Source: Owenia fusiformis (taxonomy: Eukaryota; Annelida; Polychaeta; Sabellida; Oweniidae). Taken from it: a stretch of 64,000 nucleotides of DNA. A model generated the notes under the pieces. It searched no databases. It was given only the letters and a program-made list of their open reading frames with translations, and had not been told where the DNA came from. Both the position numbers and the translations under genes were made by a program. The stretch spans positions 39,459,936-39,523,935 of the forward strand of contig CAIIXF020000006.1 in the NCBI GenBank assembly GCA_903813345.2, read 5' to 3'. Positions 1 to 9,840 of the stretch are shown here, piece by piece; position 1 is the stretch's first letter; each line of letters begins with the position of its first letter.

Positions 1-203
1 TTTTATAAATGAGCTGCCTTTTGAATTTAAGCTCAAATCTGAGCAGTCTTCAAGGATAGTAAAGATCACATATATCGCAAACAATTTCAGTTTTGATTAA
101 GACTATTTTATGACCATGTAGATGTAGACAGACATTATCTTTTCAATTCATTATCTCAAAGAAAAGTATTTCACAAAAAAGATTTCTATCAAACCTTACT
201 TAC

Positions 204-659
204 TTTATCATCACTACTAGGCGTTGATGTTTTTGCGAAGACGTTCGGACTAAACATTGGCATGTCCATACGATCCATCAAGTGGGCTTCAAATGGATTT
301 GGTGTCGGTCCTACGCTTGGAGTCCTATTAGCAGGTGAAGAATATTGCACACCAGATGGTGTTTTAAATATGTTTTTTGGAGTTTGTATCTTATTTGTGT
401 TGCTTGAGTAAACAAGAGGACTCGTAGTCTTTGGTGCTCTGTTTTTGGATATAGAATCATGTAGGCCTGGAAACATCTTCACGTGGGGACTGCGGTTCAT
501 GTTTATCGGAGTCCTTGCTAATGTTGTAGGGATGTTTGGTGAAGGGGTCTTTTGTTTGTATGGTATATGTGCCGATATGGCTGCATTAAAGTCATTGGGA
601 CTTTTAGAACTTGTGGTTTTCCCTGGTGTGGATTCCATTTCTATATGTAAGTGGATTTC
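204..659 (-). CDS. BORA: Bora (protein aurora borealis) homologue, first coding exon
   Basis: Bora is a mitotic cofactor. Cdk-phosphorylated Bora opens Plk1 for activation by Aurora A. The exon reads from an ATG at 638–636 through 145 codons to a phase-0 donor (GTAAGT after base 204). It begins at a pyrimidine-rich acceptor (AG at 661–660), so a 5' exon should lie upstream. The protein is crowded with Ser/Thr-Pro sites, as in the Cdk-regulated Bora N-terminus. It carries the family signature of an NPFE motif about ten residues before a FSPNVF motif. The rest of the gene lies left of the window. It is head to head with MZT1, as in human. The identification rests on the short signature, the S/T-P density and this neighbour. 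The upstream reading frame is also open to 659, so the start could be in an earlier exon. Confidence 0.75.
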
Positions 660-2134
660 CTGAAAGAAATATAGGAAAAAAAGTTCAGTGAAAAAATGTA
701 CATGAGAAAAATCGAAGAAGTCATTCAAATATGAGTCAATTTTAGATAATTTTCTCAATATTTACATGTTATTTTGGAGATGGTACAGACACAGTGGTTT
801 TAAAGCATAGGTTGGACTGAAACGTAGACAGGGCTGCCCCCACTCTGATGAGTTGGCCTATCAGAGTTTTGACTTATACATCAGAATACCTCAGGACTGT
901 AGCCAGGGGGGGGGGGGGGGTTGATGGCCAAAAATTCTTTCAAAATCATGCAGTTTTCATCATTTTGATTTTTTAAGTGATTTTCGCCATTTTGGACCAA
1001 AATTGTCAAAATTGAACCCCCCTTGGCAAATCCTGGCTACGGGCCTGTACCTTCTATATTAATACTACACTACAGGTGCATCATGACTCTCGAGGCAGAC
1101 CGATATCTGTAATGCACATGTAAGCACGTAACAGGATCTGGAACGATGTCCCATTTATATCTGTAGGTTATATCTGTACCAGAGATTCAGATGATTGGTT
1201 TAAACATAAACTTTGAAACATTCGGAATTGGATGTCAACAATACGATGCTAGGCAACAAAAATGCACATTATTTTCTTGAGTAGATCCTAGACATGGGCG
1301 TAGCGCTATTTTTATGAGAAGTAAGCCATTCTGGGAATACTAGTTGAGCGAAGCAAAAAACAAGCATTCAGGGGCCTGGGTGGGGAGAAAAATTTTGAAT
1401 TTTGGTTGTATTTGGAAGTAGATTCTATTTGCAACCATCTTGTACGCCTGTAAGTACCTACTTACCAGGCCCTACACCGATGCTAGATCTATTTCAAGAT
1501 GATTGATTCTTAATCTTTTGCCTTTAGAAGACATAATTTTCCCCTTAATCTTAGCCTAGGAATATTACGAATGAAATCATCCCCTGCTGACTTAGCAAAG
1601 CAGATGAAAAATCATTTTATAGATCTAATTTACAAATGTGCAGAACATAGGCCAAGGGAAAAGAGATGGTGAGTTGTTTATAGAAGAGCTTGCTATTGCA
1701 TTGCCTTTGGTCTATGGTGCAGTCTGAAGTGCACCCCAAGTAAAAAAATCAAAAAAAAGAATGGGTTCAAATGTACCAATAACGATTGAGGATGATTTGT
1801 GCGATATAAATGCTAATGTACTTTACCTTGGATAATCCTGTATATAAGTACTTGATGATGTGAATGTACCTTATCTCAAAATGTCGTGAAACCGACGAAA
1901 ACCAATCATTTGTGTCCTTGTTTTCAAAGTGTTATTTTTGAAAATTTTCACACTTTTCGAATGAGCCAATGAAAACGCCGGAAATATTTAGTGCACATAC
2001 AAATAATGAAAACAAACTATATATATTCATTATTGGTATTTTAAAAGATACAATTTATTATTACAATAATATTGTAACCATCTAAGACAATAGTTGTATT
2101 TTTAAAACATTTCTATAAAGTTGTAAATAAATAA
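660..2134. other. Bora–MZT1 divergent intergenic region
   Basis: No coding exon is visible. The interval should contain the 5' untranslated exon of the Bora gene and the start of MZT1. It also holds one complete small transposon at 892–1047. I see no clear TATA box that could be assigned to either gene. The A/T-rich stretch just before the MZT1 start (about 2020–2130) is the likely 5' leader or core promoter of that gene. Confidence 0.4.
892..1047. mobile_element. Short TIR element with GTAGCCAGG ends and 5 bp target duplication
   Basis: The ends are CAGGACTGTAGCCAGG and CCTGGCTACGGGCCTG (imperfect inverted repeats). The same five bases, TACCT, flank both sides (887–891 and 1048–1052). The interior has a G run and a segment containing TTCAAAATCATGCAG that recurs in the copies at 6866–7034 and 29953–30145. 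It is a non-autonomous DNA transposon with no coding capacity. Confidence 0.75.
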
Positions 2135-2149
2135 ATGTTTACGGACAAA

Positions 2150-2204
2150 ATGGCAGACGGGGATTCAAGCGCGAAGATTCTGACAGCTCGGGAAACAATG
2201 GAAA
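2150..2204 (+). CDS. MZT1: MZT1 (mitotic-spindle organizing protein 1 / MOZART1), exon 1
   Basis: MZT1 is a very small subunit that binds the N-termini of gamma-tubulin complex proteins and helps recruit gamma-TuRC to spindle poles. Exon 1 gives 18 codons plus one base and ends with the family's RETM motif before a GTGAGT donor (phase 1). The ATG at 2150 is preferred because it has A at -3 and G at +4. An in-frame ATG at 2135 would add five residues and is directly preceded by a TAA. The gene starts about 1.5 kb from the Bora exon on the opposite strand. Confidence 0.85.
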
Positions 2205-3049
2205 GTGAGTACTTGCGTCTATTATCAACAGTTTCGCATGCCATAAATACATGATAGATTATCTATAGCATCTATCTAACTATTAATAAGTTATGAATCT
2301 GACTTTCAAAGCTTCATAACAAAAATCAAACTTCGGACATTTTCCTTGGGTGGGCGATAATATGTTCATTATGCGTCTTAGTCTCCATCAATATTGATAT
2401 TACTCGGCCGAGCACAGTCGCTGCTGTTTGATTTGGGGTAGATGATGCTTACGCTCCTCTGAGGGTGAGGAATTACTGCACTTGAGATCCACATATGGAA
2501 CCTGTATAGTAATCTCAATTTTAAAATATAGAGAGAGTAGTCCTGAATTACTCGAGTCTCTAGCTTACAGCTAGACGAAACTTCATTGATTTCGTATGTA
2601 CTGTGCTATACGCACCTACACGCACCTAGAACTCATTTTTAATAAATTTTATAAATATTTCTAAGAATATTAATCATATTTAGGATGAAGCGTTGCTTGT
2701 CTGGATTTAGATATTTCAAAATTTCATTTCGGAGTTTGACACATGGTGAAATTTTCTCGCTGTAGCTAAAAATGCCTTCCGGTTCTGGACGTGAATAACA
2801 TTTGAAATTATTCTCGCTTAAAGAAATCAAATATAACAATAGATTCAGACGGGGATGTGAGCTGATGTTCTTCAAATCTATACATAAAGGTATATTTCAT
2901 ATTATTATGCCATATTTACTGTGCGTGTGACACAATGATTTACAATATTTATAATACTAAGGCAGCTCAATCTTCCTCCTCAAAGCCGGAATATAGAGAA
3001 GGCTTTGGACCGAAGTAAGTCCTGAAAAGAACCACCCCCATCTCCATCA

Positions 3050-3174
3050 CACAGGAACTTGTAGCTCTATGAGTTGCTCTTGTCAGATCTGAGTCAATAT
3101 AATATGTATAAGATAGATATATTGACTCAGATCTGGCATAAGCATCTCATATCAGAGTGCTACAAGTTCCTGTG
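3050..3174. mobile_element. hAT-like palindromic MITE, 125 bp, 8 bp TSD
   Basis: The ends are CACAGGAACTTGTAGC and its complement. The two halves pair along most of the element. The flanks are an exact eight-base duplication CTCCATCA (3042–3049 and 3175–3182). The eight-base duplication and short palindromic form point to a non-autonomous hAT-type element. It sits in MZT1 intron 1. Confidence 0.85.
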
Positions 3175-3202
3175 CTCCATCATGGTAATCCATGGCTTCA
3201 CC

Positions 3203-4419
3203 CCGGGGGTTCACTATATATAAACCTTGACGGGGATCCTCGGCCCCGGGGGGTTCACTGTATATAAAACTCGACGGGGGTCCTAGGCTGAAGCCTCAAA
3301 TATCAATATGTTCCCATACCAATCTGTCAAATTTCAATATGTTCCCATACCAACCAAAATAACGCCCAAAGGCCATACCAAATGTCCAAATATAGGACCA
3401 ATGCCATACCAAATGTCAAAATGTAGGACCAATGCCATACCAAATGTCCAAATATGGGACCAATGCCATACCTTAATTCAAAGTTAATGAAATATAGGAT
3501 AAATGTCATACAAATGTGCAAATACATGACCAATCGCCATACCTCAAATCAAGGACAAATGCCATACTGTAGTTGGGGTCATAAATGACCAAAATAACAC
3601 GACTCACACTTTTACTCATAGCGATACATCACATAAAATGTTCGGATTCAGTTAAATATATTTTATTTTTAACATGTAATGTATCTACAACGACCATTCT
3701 CATACCAGAAGAGCAAAAGTCCGACCATTGCCATACCTCAGAAGTCAGAAATTTCCGGGCATTCCCATACCAAATCCTAAAATATGGGTCCATTGCCATA
3801 CCAAACGTTGAAAAAGGTACCCCACATGCGCCGAGGATCCCCGTCAAGGTTTATATATAGTGAACCCCCCGGGTCCTCGGCGCATGTGGGGTACCTTTTT
3901 CAACGTTTGGTATGGCAATGGACCCATATTTTAGGATTTGGTATGGGAATGCCCGGAAATTTCTGACTTCTGAGGTATGGCCATGGTCGGACTTTTGCTC
4001 TTCTGGTATGAGAATTGTCGTTGTAGATACATTACCTAACATTCGTGGTATGGCATTGGTCCATGCCAGTAGTTGCAAATTTGAGGTTGTTTTGGATCGT
4101 TTCCCGAAGAATCTTCTTTTCCAGGGCCTTCTTCAACTTTTGAATTTTAGCCCTTTTCCAGGGAAATGAGGACCAATCATAGGCTTTGGTATGGCATTGG
4201 TCCCATAATTGGACATTTGGTATGGCATTGGTCCTATATTTGTTTGGACATTTGGTATGGCATTGGTCCTATATTTGGACATTTGGTATGGCCTTTGGGC
4301 TTTATTTTGGTTGGTATGGGAACATATTGAAATTTGACAGATTGGTAGAGGAAAATATTGATATTTGAGGCTTCAGCCCAGGACCCCCGTCGAGTTTTGT
4401 ATACAGTGAACCCCCCGGG
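3203..4419. mobile_element. Foldback-type element with tandem-repeat arms, 9 bp TSD
   Basis: The element is almost entirely inverted repeat. Both ends read CCGGGGGTTCACT-like sequence, and the nine bases GGCTTCACC flank both sides (3194–3202 and 4420–4428). The outer arms contain a tandem 31 bp unit with the word GCCATACCAAATGTC (about 3370–3470 and, inverted, 4185–4290). An inner palindrome spans about 3677–4036 with arms longer than 150 bp. A further copy of the terminal sequence lies at the centre (3832–3873). Long arms made of subrepeats and a nine-base duplication are the hallmarks of Drosophila-type Foldback elements. The open frames inside it are by-products of the repeats. Confidence 0.8.
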
Positions 4420-4730
4420 GGCTTCACCATCTCTGCCTTCTGGCATGTCTGGAAAAGCTTTGGTATTACATGGTACATGTATCAGACAAGATGCATGATG
4501 ATGATGATGCAGTTTGGTTGACATTCTTTGCGATGCAGTGAGATGCTTTCAACATCAGAATGTCCACTCTCCCTGTGATTTTTCCAAGTGCCTGCTTTAG
4601 GGCCATAATAAACCCACAAACAGAATTGTCACCACAAGGCCTGTCAACTTGAGAAAATACAGCACTGCGGTGCTACATGTAACTCAGTTGGGAGAGCATC
4701 AGACTTTATTACATTACTATTATGTTATAG

Positions 4731-4876
4731 CCCTACAGGAGATGTCTAAGTTACTGAACACAGACCTAGACGCAGAGTCACTGGCTATATGTGTGAAACT
4801 CATTGAGAGTGGAGTCAACCCAGAGGCCCTCGCCATGGTGATACAGGAGCTTAGAAGAGAAACAGCATCTTTACAG
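4731..4876 (+). CDS. MZT1: MZT1, exon 2 (core of the protein)
   Basis: The exon follows an acceptor ending TTATAG and stops at a GTAATT donor. The single base left from exon 1 plus 146 bases gives 49 codons, so the exon ends in phase 0. The product contains the conserved MZT1 core: [11 protein letters not shown], then [17 protein letters not shown], then VIQELRRE. This matches the helical bundle of the family almost without gaps. The 2.5 kb intron before it contains two transposons (3050–3174 and 3203–4419). Confidence 0.92.
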
Positions 4877-4915
4877 GTAATTCGGGTAATCCCTGAGATT
4901 TGGAGGGTAAATAGA

Positions 4916-5345
4916 GGATATCCTATGATTTATGAGTGATATGATTTTTATCCACGAATGGATATGATATCTGCACGAGCGAGCGTAGCGAGAGAGTGCA
5001 GATATCAATATACATGAGTGGATTAAAATCATATCACGAGTAAAGCATAGGATGTTCTTTTTATTCCATAGTTAAAGTCATCATCAGAATTGTCGGAAAT
5101 TAAGTCATTTAATTCGAATTTTCCAAACGATCCGGCGATGTTGAGACTTAGCCTCGTTTTGAGTCTGAAGTAGCAAAAATCCATTAACCATCGCATACGA
5201 CGTCGTATGTCATGGCTAAAAAACCGTATGCTATGGTTAAGTGAAAATTTGTCAAAAATATCATATTTTACCACTGATTACAAAAATACCGTTTTTATTT
5301 TCACATGTTATCCAATGAATATCATGCTAACTATGGAATAATTGT
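4916..5345. mobile_element. Composite palindromic repeat (copy 1)
   Basis: A palindrome at 4916–5055 (arms with ATCCTATGATTTATGAGTGA) has a centre rich in GAGCG/CGCTC. It is followed at 5066–5345 by a segment bounded by ATTCCATAGTTA and TAACTATGGAAT. The same pair of modules occurs in opposite orientation at 24872–25430. It is non-coding. The frame open on the minus strand across 5029–5274 is shared repeat sequence and not a gene. Confidence 0.65.
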
Positions 5346-5365
5346 AATTACCATCCCCCTAACAG

Positions 5366-5374
5366 GACAGATAA
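5366..5374 (+). CDS. MZT1: MZT1, candidate terminal mini-exon (three codons including stop)
   Basis: After exon 2 the conserved domain is complete and only a short tail is expected. A good acceptor (pyrimidine stretch CCATCCCCCTAACAG) at 5351–5365 is followed in phase 0 by two codons and a TAA. This gives a 69-residue protein in 70 codons over three exons, close to other MZT1 proteins. AATAAA signals follow at about 5429 and 5691. A later exon cannot be excluded. Confidence 0.4.
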   Translation, partial: DR

Positions 5375-5739
5375 ATATAAAGAATACAATTTTTAACACA
5401 ATATTGATTTGCTTACTGTATTTTGATCAATAAACAGTACTTAGATATGGCTTAAAGGAAGGATTATACAAATGAAGTACTGTACTCCCAGTTAATTTCT
5501 CAATTTAAACAAAATTGCAAAAAGCTTGAAACTAAATCACACACGAAAAATACCAAGAGTACAGTATACTATTAGGCCTTTACTCTTTTTTGTAATTTAG
5601 CAATTTAAATTGTGTTCAAATTAATGTTGTAACTTGAGATAATAGCCTGTAAGAATTGAAATTCTGTGTACTCTTGTTTTCCTCAAATCTCCAATAAAAT
5701 AATGTTATAAAGATGGGCTAAATTATTAGAGGTGTCACA

Positions 5740-6855
5740 CCGATCCGAAGTTAACCCGAATCTCGGGTCGGGTCACCAACTACTTATCATAACTATCAAT
5801 TTCAGGTCGGGTCAGAACACTCAGGGCCCCACTCAGGAATATCATAAGTTATTGTAAAATTCTTTATATTTCCCACAAAATTTCAAACTTTTCGCTTGCA
5901 AAAGATAGGTATCGATATGGAGAACTGAATTAAACAATGTTTTTCTCTTAAACCAATCATTGAAAACATTCTGTAAAAAAACATGGTATTTTATGTAATG
6001 TTGACTGATTGACAACAATTTAATGTGAAAATTATTTAGAAATTTTTTATATAACTGTTTTTGTGAACATTTTTTGTTTTTTTAGTGCAATTGTTTTTGC
6101 TCCTTTCTACCAATTCTTGAGAATGAAATAAAATGTCTTGTTGGAACAAAATAGCATATACAACATGTTTTTAGACCTCTCAATATTAAAGTTATACAAA
6201 GGAATTTTTGGTTGGTTTTCAAAAAGTATTCAAAAAATTAAAACAAAATCCCCCCAAAATTGATAAAAATCAAGAAAAACCTTTTATTTCATTAATTAAC
6301 AAGATACTTTTTTAAAATCAACCAAAATTTCCTTTGTACAATTACAATATTGAGAGACCTAAACATGTTGTGTTTATGTCGTTTTGTTCCAATGAGGTTC
6401 GGAAAGATGTTTCATTTCACTCTGGAAACATGATACCAAGAACAAAACAAGTGTTTGATGTGTTTTTCAAAACAATATAGATGAAAGTATGTATATCTAT
6501 TTCAAATTATATTGTTACCATTCAAAAGATGACCATTAAATTGACAATTTGTAAGATTTTCAAAAATTTTCGATGACTGGTTTAAGAGAAACATGTGTTC
6601 AAAAAGTTTGCCATATCGATACCCATTCTTTCTTGAATACATATACAAATGGGGAATAGTTTATGGTTCTCCTCGAATTATTTAATGCTAAGTTTCTATC
6701 ATGTTCCCTTTATTAAAGCTAACATGCATGGGGAATATGCAATAATGCAGGCTTAAACAGCAAGTCAACTTCATTTTTCTTTTTCTTCTGACCCGATCCA
6801 AAATTACCCGACCCGCACACTTTTATTCTGGCCCTACCCGACCCAAAAGATAGCC
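5740..6855. mobile_element. Long imperfect palindrome, likely decayed foldback or TIR element
   Basis: Nested inverted pairs are visible. One is 5900–5970 with 6570–6640, sharing GGTATCGATATGG and TTTCTCTTAAACCA. The other is 6121–6225 with 6310–6430, sharing ACAACATGTTT and TTTTGTTCCAA. The outer edges carry repeated GGGTCGGGT and ACCCGACCC words. I could not fix the ends or a target duplication. No protein is encoded. Confidence 0.55.
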
Positions 6856-6865
6856 GACTAATGAA

Positions 6866-7034
6866 CACCCCCCCCCCTGGCCAAAGATTCTTTCAAAATC
6901 ATGCAGTTTTTCACCATTTTGAGCACTTCTCAAGTTATTTTAGCCATATTTGGGCCAAAATTGTCAAATGCGAATCCCCCTGGAAAGTTTTGAAAACTGA
7001 ACCCGCCCCTTGGCAAATCCTGACTACGGGCCTG
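6866..7034. mobile_element. GTAGCCAGG-family element, 5' truncated copy
   Basis: This shares with 892–1047 the segment around TTCAAAATCATGCAG and the end TTGGCAAATCCTGACTACGGGCCTG. The left end is lost at a C run, next to the palindromic element. It is non-coding. Confidence 0.6.
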
Positions 7035-7683
7035 AGAAGAGTTGACATATTCTTCTTCTCCAACTTTTTTATGGATAGTGTTTTGCAGTTGGTGGTTGGT
7101 GTTCGGCAGTCAGGTCGGCCTCTAGCAAATGTGAGGTGTTAACATTTTGCACTTTAATGCCTTCTTTCAAAAGTTGGAAAGTCAACTTTGGCTCAGCTCA
7201 AGAGATCAATTTTGCCTCACGTATATGTAGTCAGTATACTGTACTCCTACTTAATTTGGCACTACTTATTTTTGCGGATTTGCTGTTTTGAACATTTGAG
7301 GGCTACTTAATTTGACAGACTTACAATATTACATGGTACTAAAATTACAGGGGAACTTCACAGCTACAGTATATTTGCCTCACCTATTGAATCCAGGGTG
7401 CCCATGCATTTATTAAATTACTTTTTTAATTATGTTTCCAGGATTCTATAACCAGTAGACAATGACAACTGAGCCAAGTGTAAATACATGGAAATAAACA
7501 ACATGTTCCTGACTCACAATAAATAAAATTCAACAGATTTCAAATACATGTTCATGTATTTTGGTGCCACGTGGATCTTTGGAATTGGATTTAATAGGTC
7601 AATGAAACCTTTGAGTTACAAATGTGTTATACAACATAAAACCAAGATGACATCCCAAGGATACAAATACGTATTTGATTGTA

Positions 7684-8553
7684 CAGGGTGTCCAAAAAAA
7701 TAGGACCGTAAGAAAGTTGAATAACTCGGTCAATTTTGCATATTTTGCCTTCAAATTTAAGAATTATTTAGTTCATTCAATGTGAATTTTGTTTTGAAGG
7801 TTTGATTATAATCTGTTTATTGCGTCAAAAACTACAGTCCTTTACAAAACATGCTCAAAGTGGGCACTTCTCTCTATGCACAAACGAATCCTGCGAACAA
7901 AGATCATGGATTTAGATCAGGCGAATGAGCTGCCCATATGGTTTGCGTTCTGCAACTGATGAGCTGACCACCAAAGCATTGCCTAAACCATTTCAGCATA
8001 TCATTTGCAGTGTTGGGGTGGTATTGGCTTGTTGAAACCACTTTTTAATTATCTCCTTAGATGTCCCTTCTGGTGCTTAGTGACCTCCAAAACTTGGTGA
8101 GAACTTACTGGTCTTTGTTCATGATGATAGCAAGTCCCCAGTCAGTTCGAACCAAAAGCAGAAAAGGGACTGATGATTCCATGTTTCCTCATTGCCACCC
8201 AGGGAGTGCATTGTTCAGAATGCAATGGATGCTGTAACCCTTCATCAGGAGGATGTAAGCCCCAGTAGCAATTGTTCTTGGAACAAACTTGTCCATTCAG
8301 AAAGACATGTGTGTAGGAGGATCATCAACAGCTTTGTTCGCCGGATTGAATTGTGCATAGAGATGAGATTTGCACATTTTGAGCATGTTTTATAAGGAGC
8401 TGTAGATTTTGACTCAATTAGTAGATTATTATCAAACTTTCACAACAAAATTCACATTGAATGAACTAAATAATTCTGAAATTTCAAGGCAAAATATGCA
8501 AAATTGACCGAGTTATTCAACTTTCTTACGGTCCTGTTTTTTTGGACACCCTG
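7684..8553 (-). mobile_element. Degenerate Tc1/mariner-superfamily transposon
   Basis: Terminal inverted repeats begin CAGGGTGTCCAAAAAAA, extend about 60 bp, and are flanked by TA on both sides (7682–7683 and 8554–8555). Read on the minus strand, the interior retains transposase fragments, including one like the C-terminal DDE region with the words SPDLNPWS. The frame is broken by several stops, so it is a dead copy. The SPDLNP motif, the TA target and the GGGTGTCC ends agree with a mariner-like element of the IS630/Tc1 group. Confidence 0.75.
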
Positions 8554-8818
8554 TATATATTCATGATATTTAAGCATTTAATGATAAATGATTGTAAAGA
8601 ATGACTATATTGACAGATATTGAAATAATGTCAAAAATGTGATAAATAGATGTCACCATGTGTGTTTGCCATTGAAAAAGTGTAAATAACAATTTGTTTT
8701 GAAGGATCAAATATATTGTAAATACATGTAAATAAAATTAGAATTAGATTAAATAAATGTATTTGTTGAATCTTTTATTATGATATATGAACAAAGGATA
8801 TCTTATCATTTTCTGTAT

Positions 8819-8946
8819 TTATTTCAAACATTGTCCCTTTGATCTGTAACCCCAATGAGATTTATCATATTTGTGCTTTGCAAAGCATTTCGCTGCCTCC
8901 TCGTCACACATACAAACGTTGTAGTCGCAAGATCCCTTCTTGTTCC
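8819..8946 (-). CDS. Secreted phospholipase A2 gene 1, terminal exon
   Basis: The exon follows the acceptor TATTTTTCAG and completes a codon split in phase 1. It carries the family's C-terminal helix signature (CMCDEEAAKCF) with the second Asp of the catalytic network and several disulphide cysteines. It ends at TAA (8821–8819). A minus-strand AATAAA at about 8778–8773 is the likely polyadenylation signal. It was read directly from the splice sites, since the main reading frame in this place is a different one. Confidence 0.88.
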
Positions 8947-9244
8947 CTGAAAAATAGAGCATGGTTTACAAAAGTATACGTACTGTAGTCCTACAGAATA
9001 CACTAAATCCGCCAAATTAAAACGGTCATCCAATTAACAGACTGATGCAACTTACAGTAGGTCAAATCGGAGAGAATAGTTAGATGTTAACAAGAATTAA
9101 ATGATTTTTGTAAAATTATGTTGCTTAAATCTTAATTCAAGGAAGATCTACATTCCTTCCTCCATTCATTAGCAACGTTTCCCTTTGGACACTGACATTG
9201 GCGAAAGACAAAAGCACTTTGAGAAATGAATTATATCAACTTAC

Positions 9245-9509
9245 AACAACGGTTCCAGAATCTGATATAAATGTTCCATTTTGGATTACATTTTCTGTTC
9301 TTTCCGTAGCATCTATCGTGGGCTTTACAGCACTCATCTATTTCATCTACGGTTTTTCCTTTTCCCCCCAGTCCACACCAACAGCCGTAATTTATGTAGT
9401 CAAAGCAGCTGCGTTTCGTATAGTGCGATACCATCCCGCAGAATTGCAGGAGGTTTGCATTGGTTTCCACGGAGAGGAGTGCAACTGCTAGGAATGCTAG
9501 CATCAGAAC
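9245..9509 (-). CDS. Secreted phospholipase A2 gene 1, main catalytic exon
   Basis: Secreted PLA2 hydrolyses the sn-2 ester of glycerophospholipids in a calcium-dependent reaction outside the cell. It serves in digestion, defence or, in some animals, venom. The exon begins after a TTTAG acceptor with the rest of a signal peptide (LAFLAVALLS core). It then shows the calcium-loop motif YGCWCGLGG and the catalytic CCKAHDRCYG with the active-site His-Asp pair. It ends at a GTAAGT donor in phase 1. The motif order and cysteines fit the classical 14-kDa secreted type (groups I/II/V/X). The predicted full length is 133 residues, normal for the family. All key residues visible are intact. A second copy lies about 10 kb away on the same strand. 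Whether it is digestive or toxic cannot be told from sequence. Confidence 0.9.
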
Positions 9510-9765
9510 CTAAAGAGAAGAATTAAAACAATGTCTTAACATGAGACACCATCAGGTAGCAAGATATTGGATAAAATTTAGAGTTTTGTATCAGTTTTCG
9601 TTAATAGGAGAATTCCAGTAAGAACGCAAATATTTGAACTCAATGGGGTAGATTGCATTAGACTTGGGCTCAGAACTAACTTGATTGCCAAAAAGTGCAA
9701 CCTCAACCGAATTTTGTTAATTTTGACCAATATATGCCAATTTGTCCCAATAACTTCTCAAAACG

Positions 9766-9840
9766 TACCCTTTTTATATTCGTTTGACTTCACTTCTTAA
9801 AAGAGAGTTTCGTCTTCAGTCAGACTCTGCACGCAGGGTA
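9766..9840. repeat. Small dispersed repeat with TACCCT/AGGGTA ends (copy 1)
   Basis: This 75 bp sequence begins TACCC, contains GACTTCACTTCTTAAAAGAG and ends CTGCACGCAGGGTA. It matches 34202–34285 and 35313–35394. The inverted hexamer at the ends suggests a miniature transposon. Confidence 0.6.

Noticed and set aside
3327..4524. Several 60–96 codon frames inside the foldback element
   Set aside because: They are the same subrepeats read on both strands. There is no known domain.
9198..9526. Plus-strand frames over the PLA2 exon
   Set aside because: They are shadows of the minus-strand catalytic exon, which has clear motifs and splice sites.
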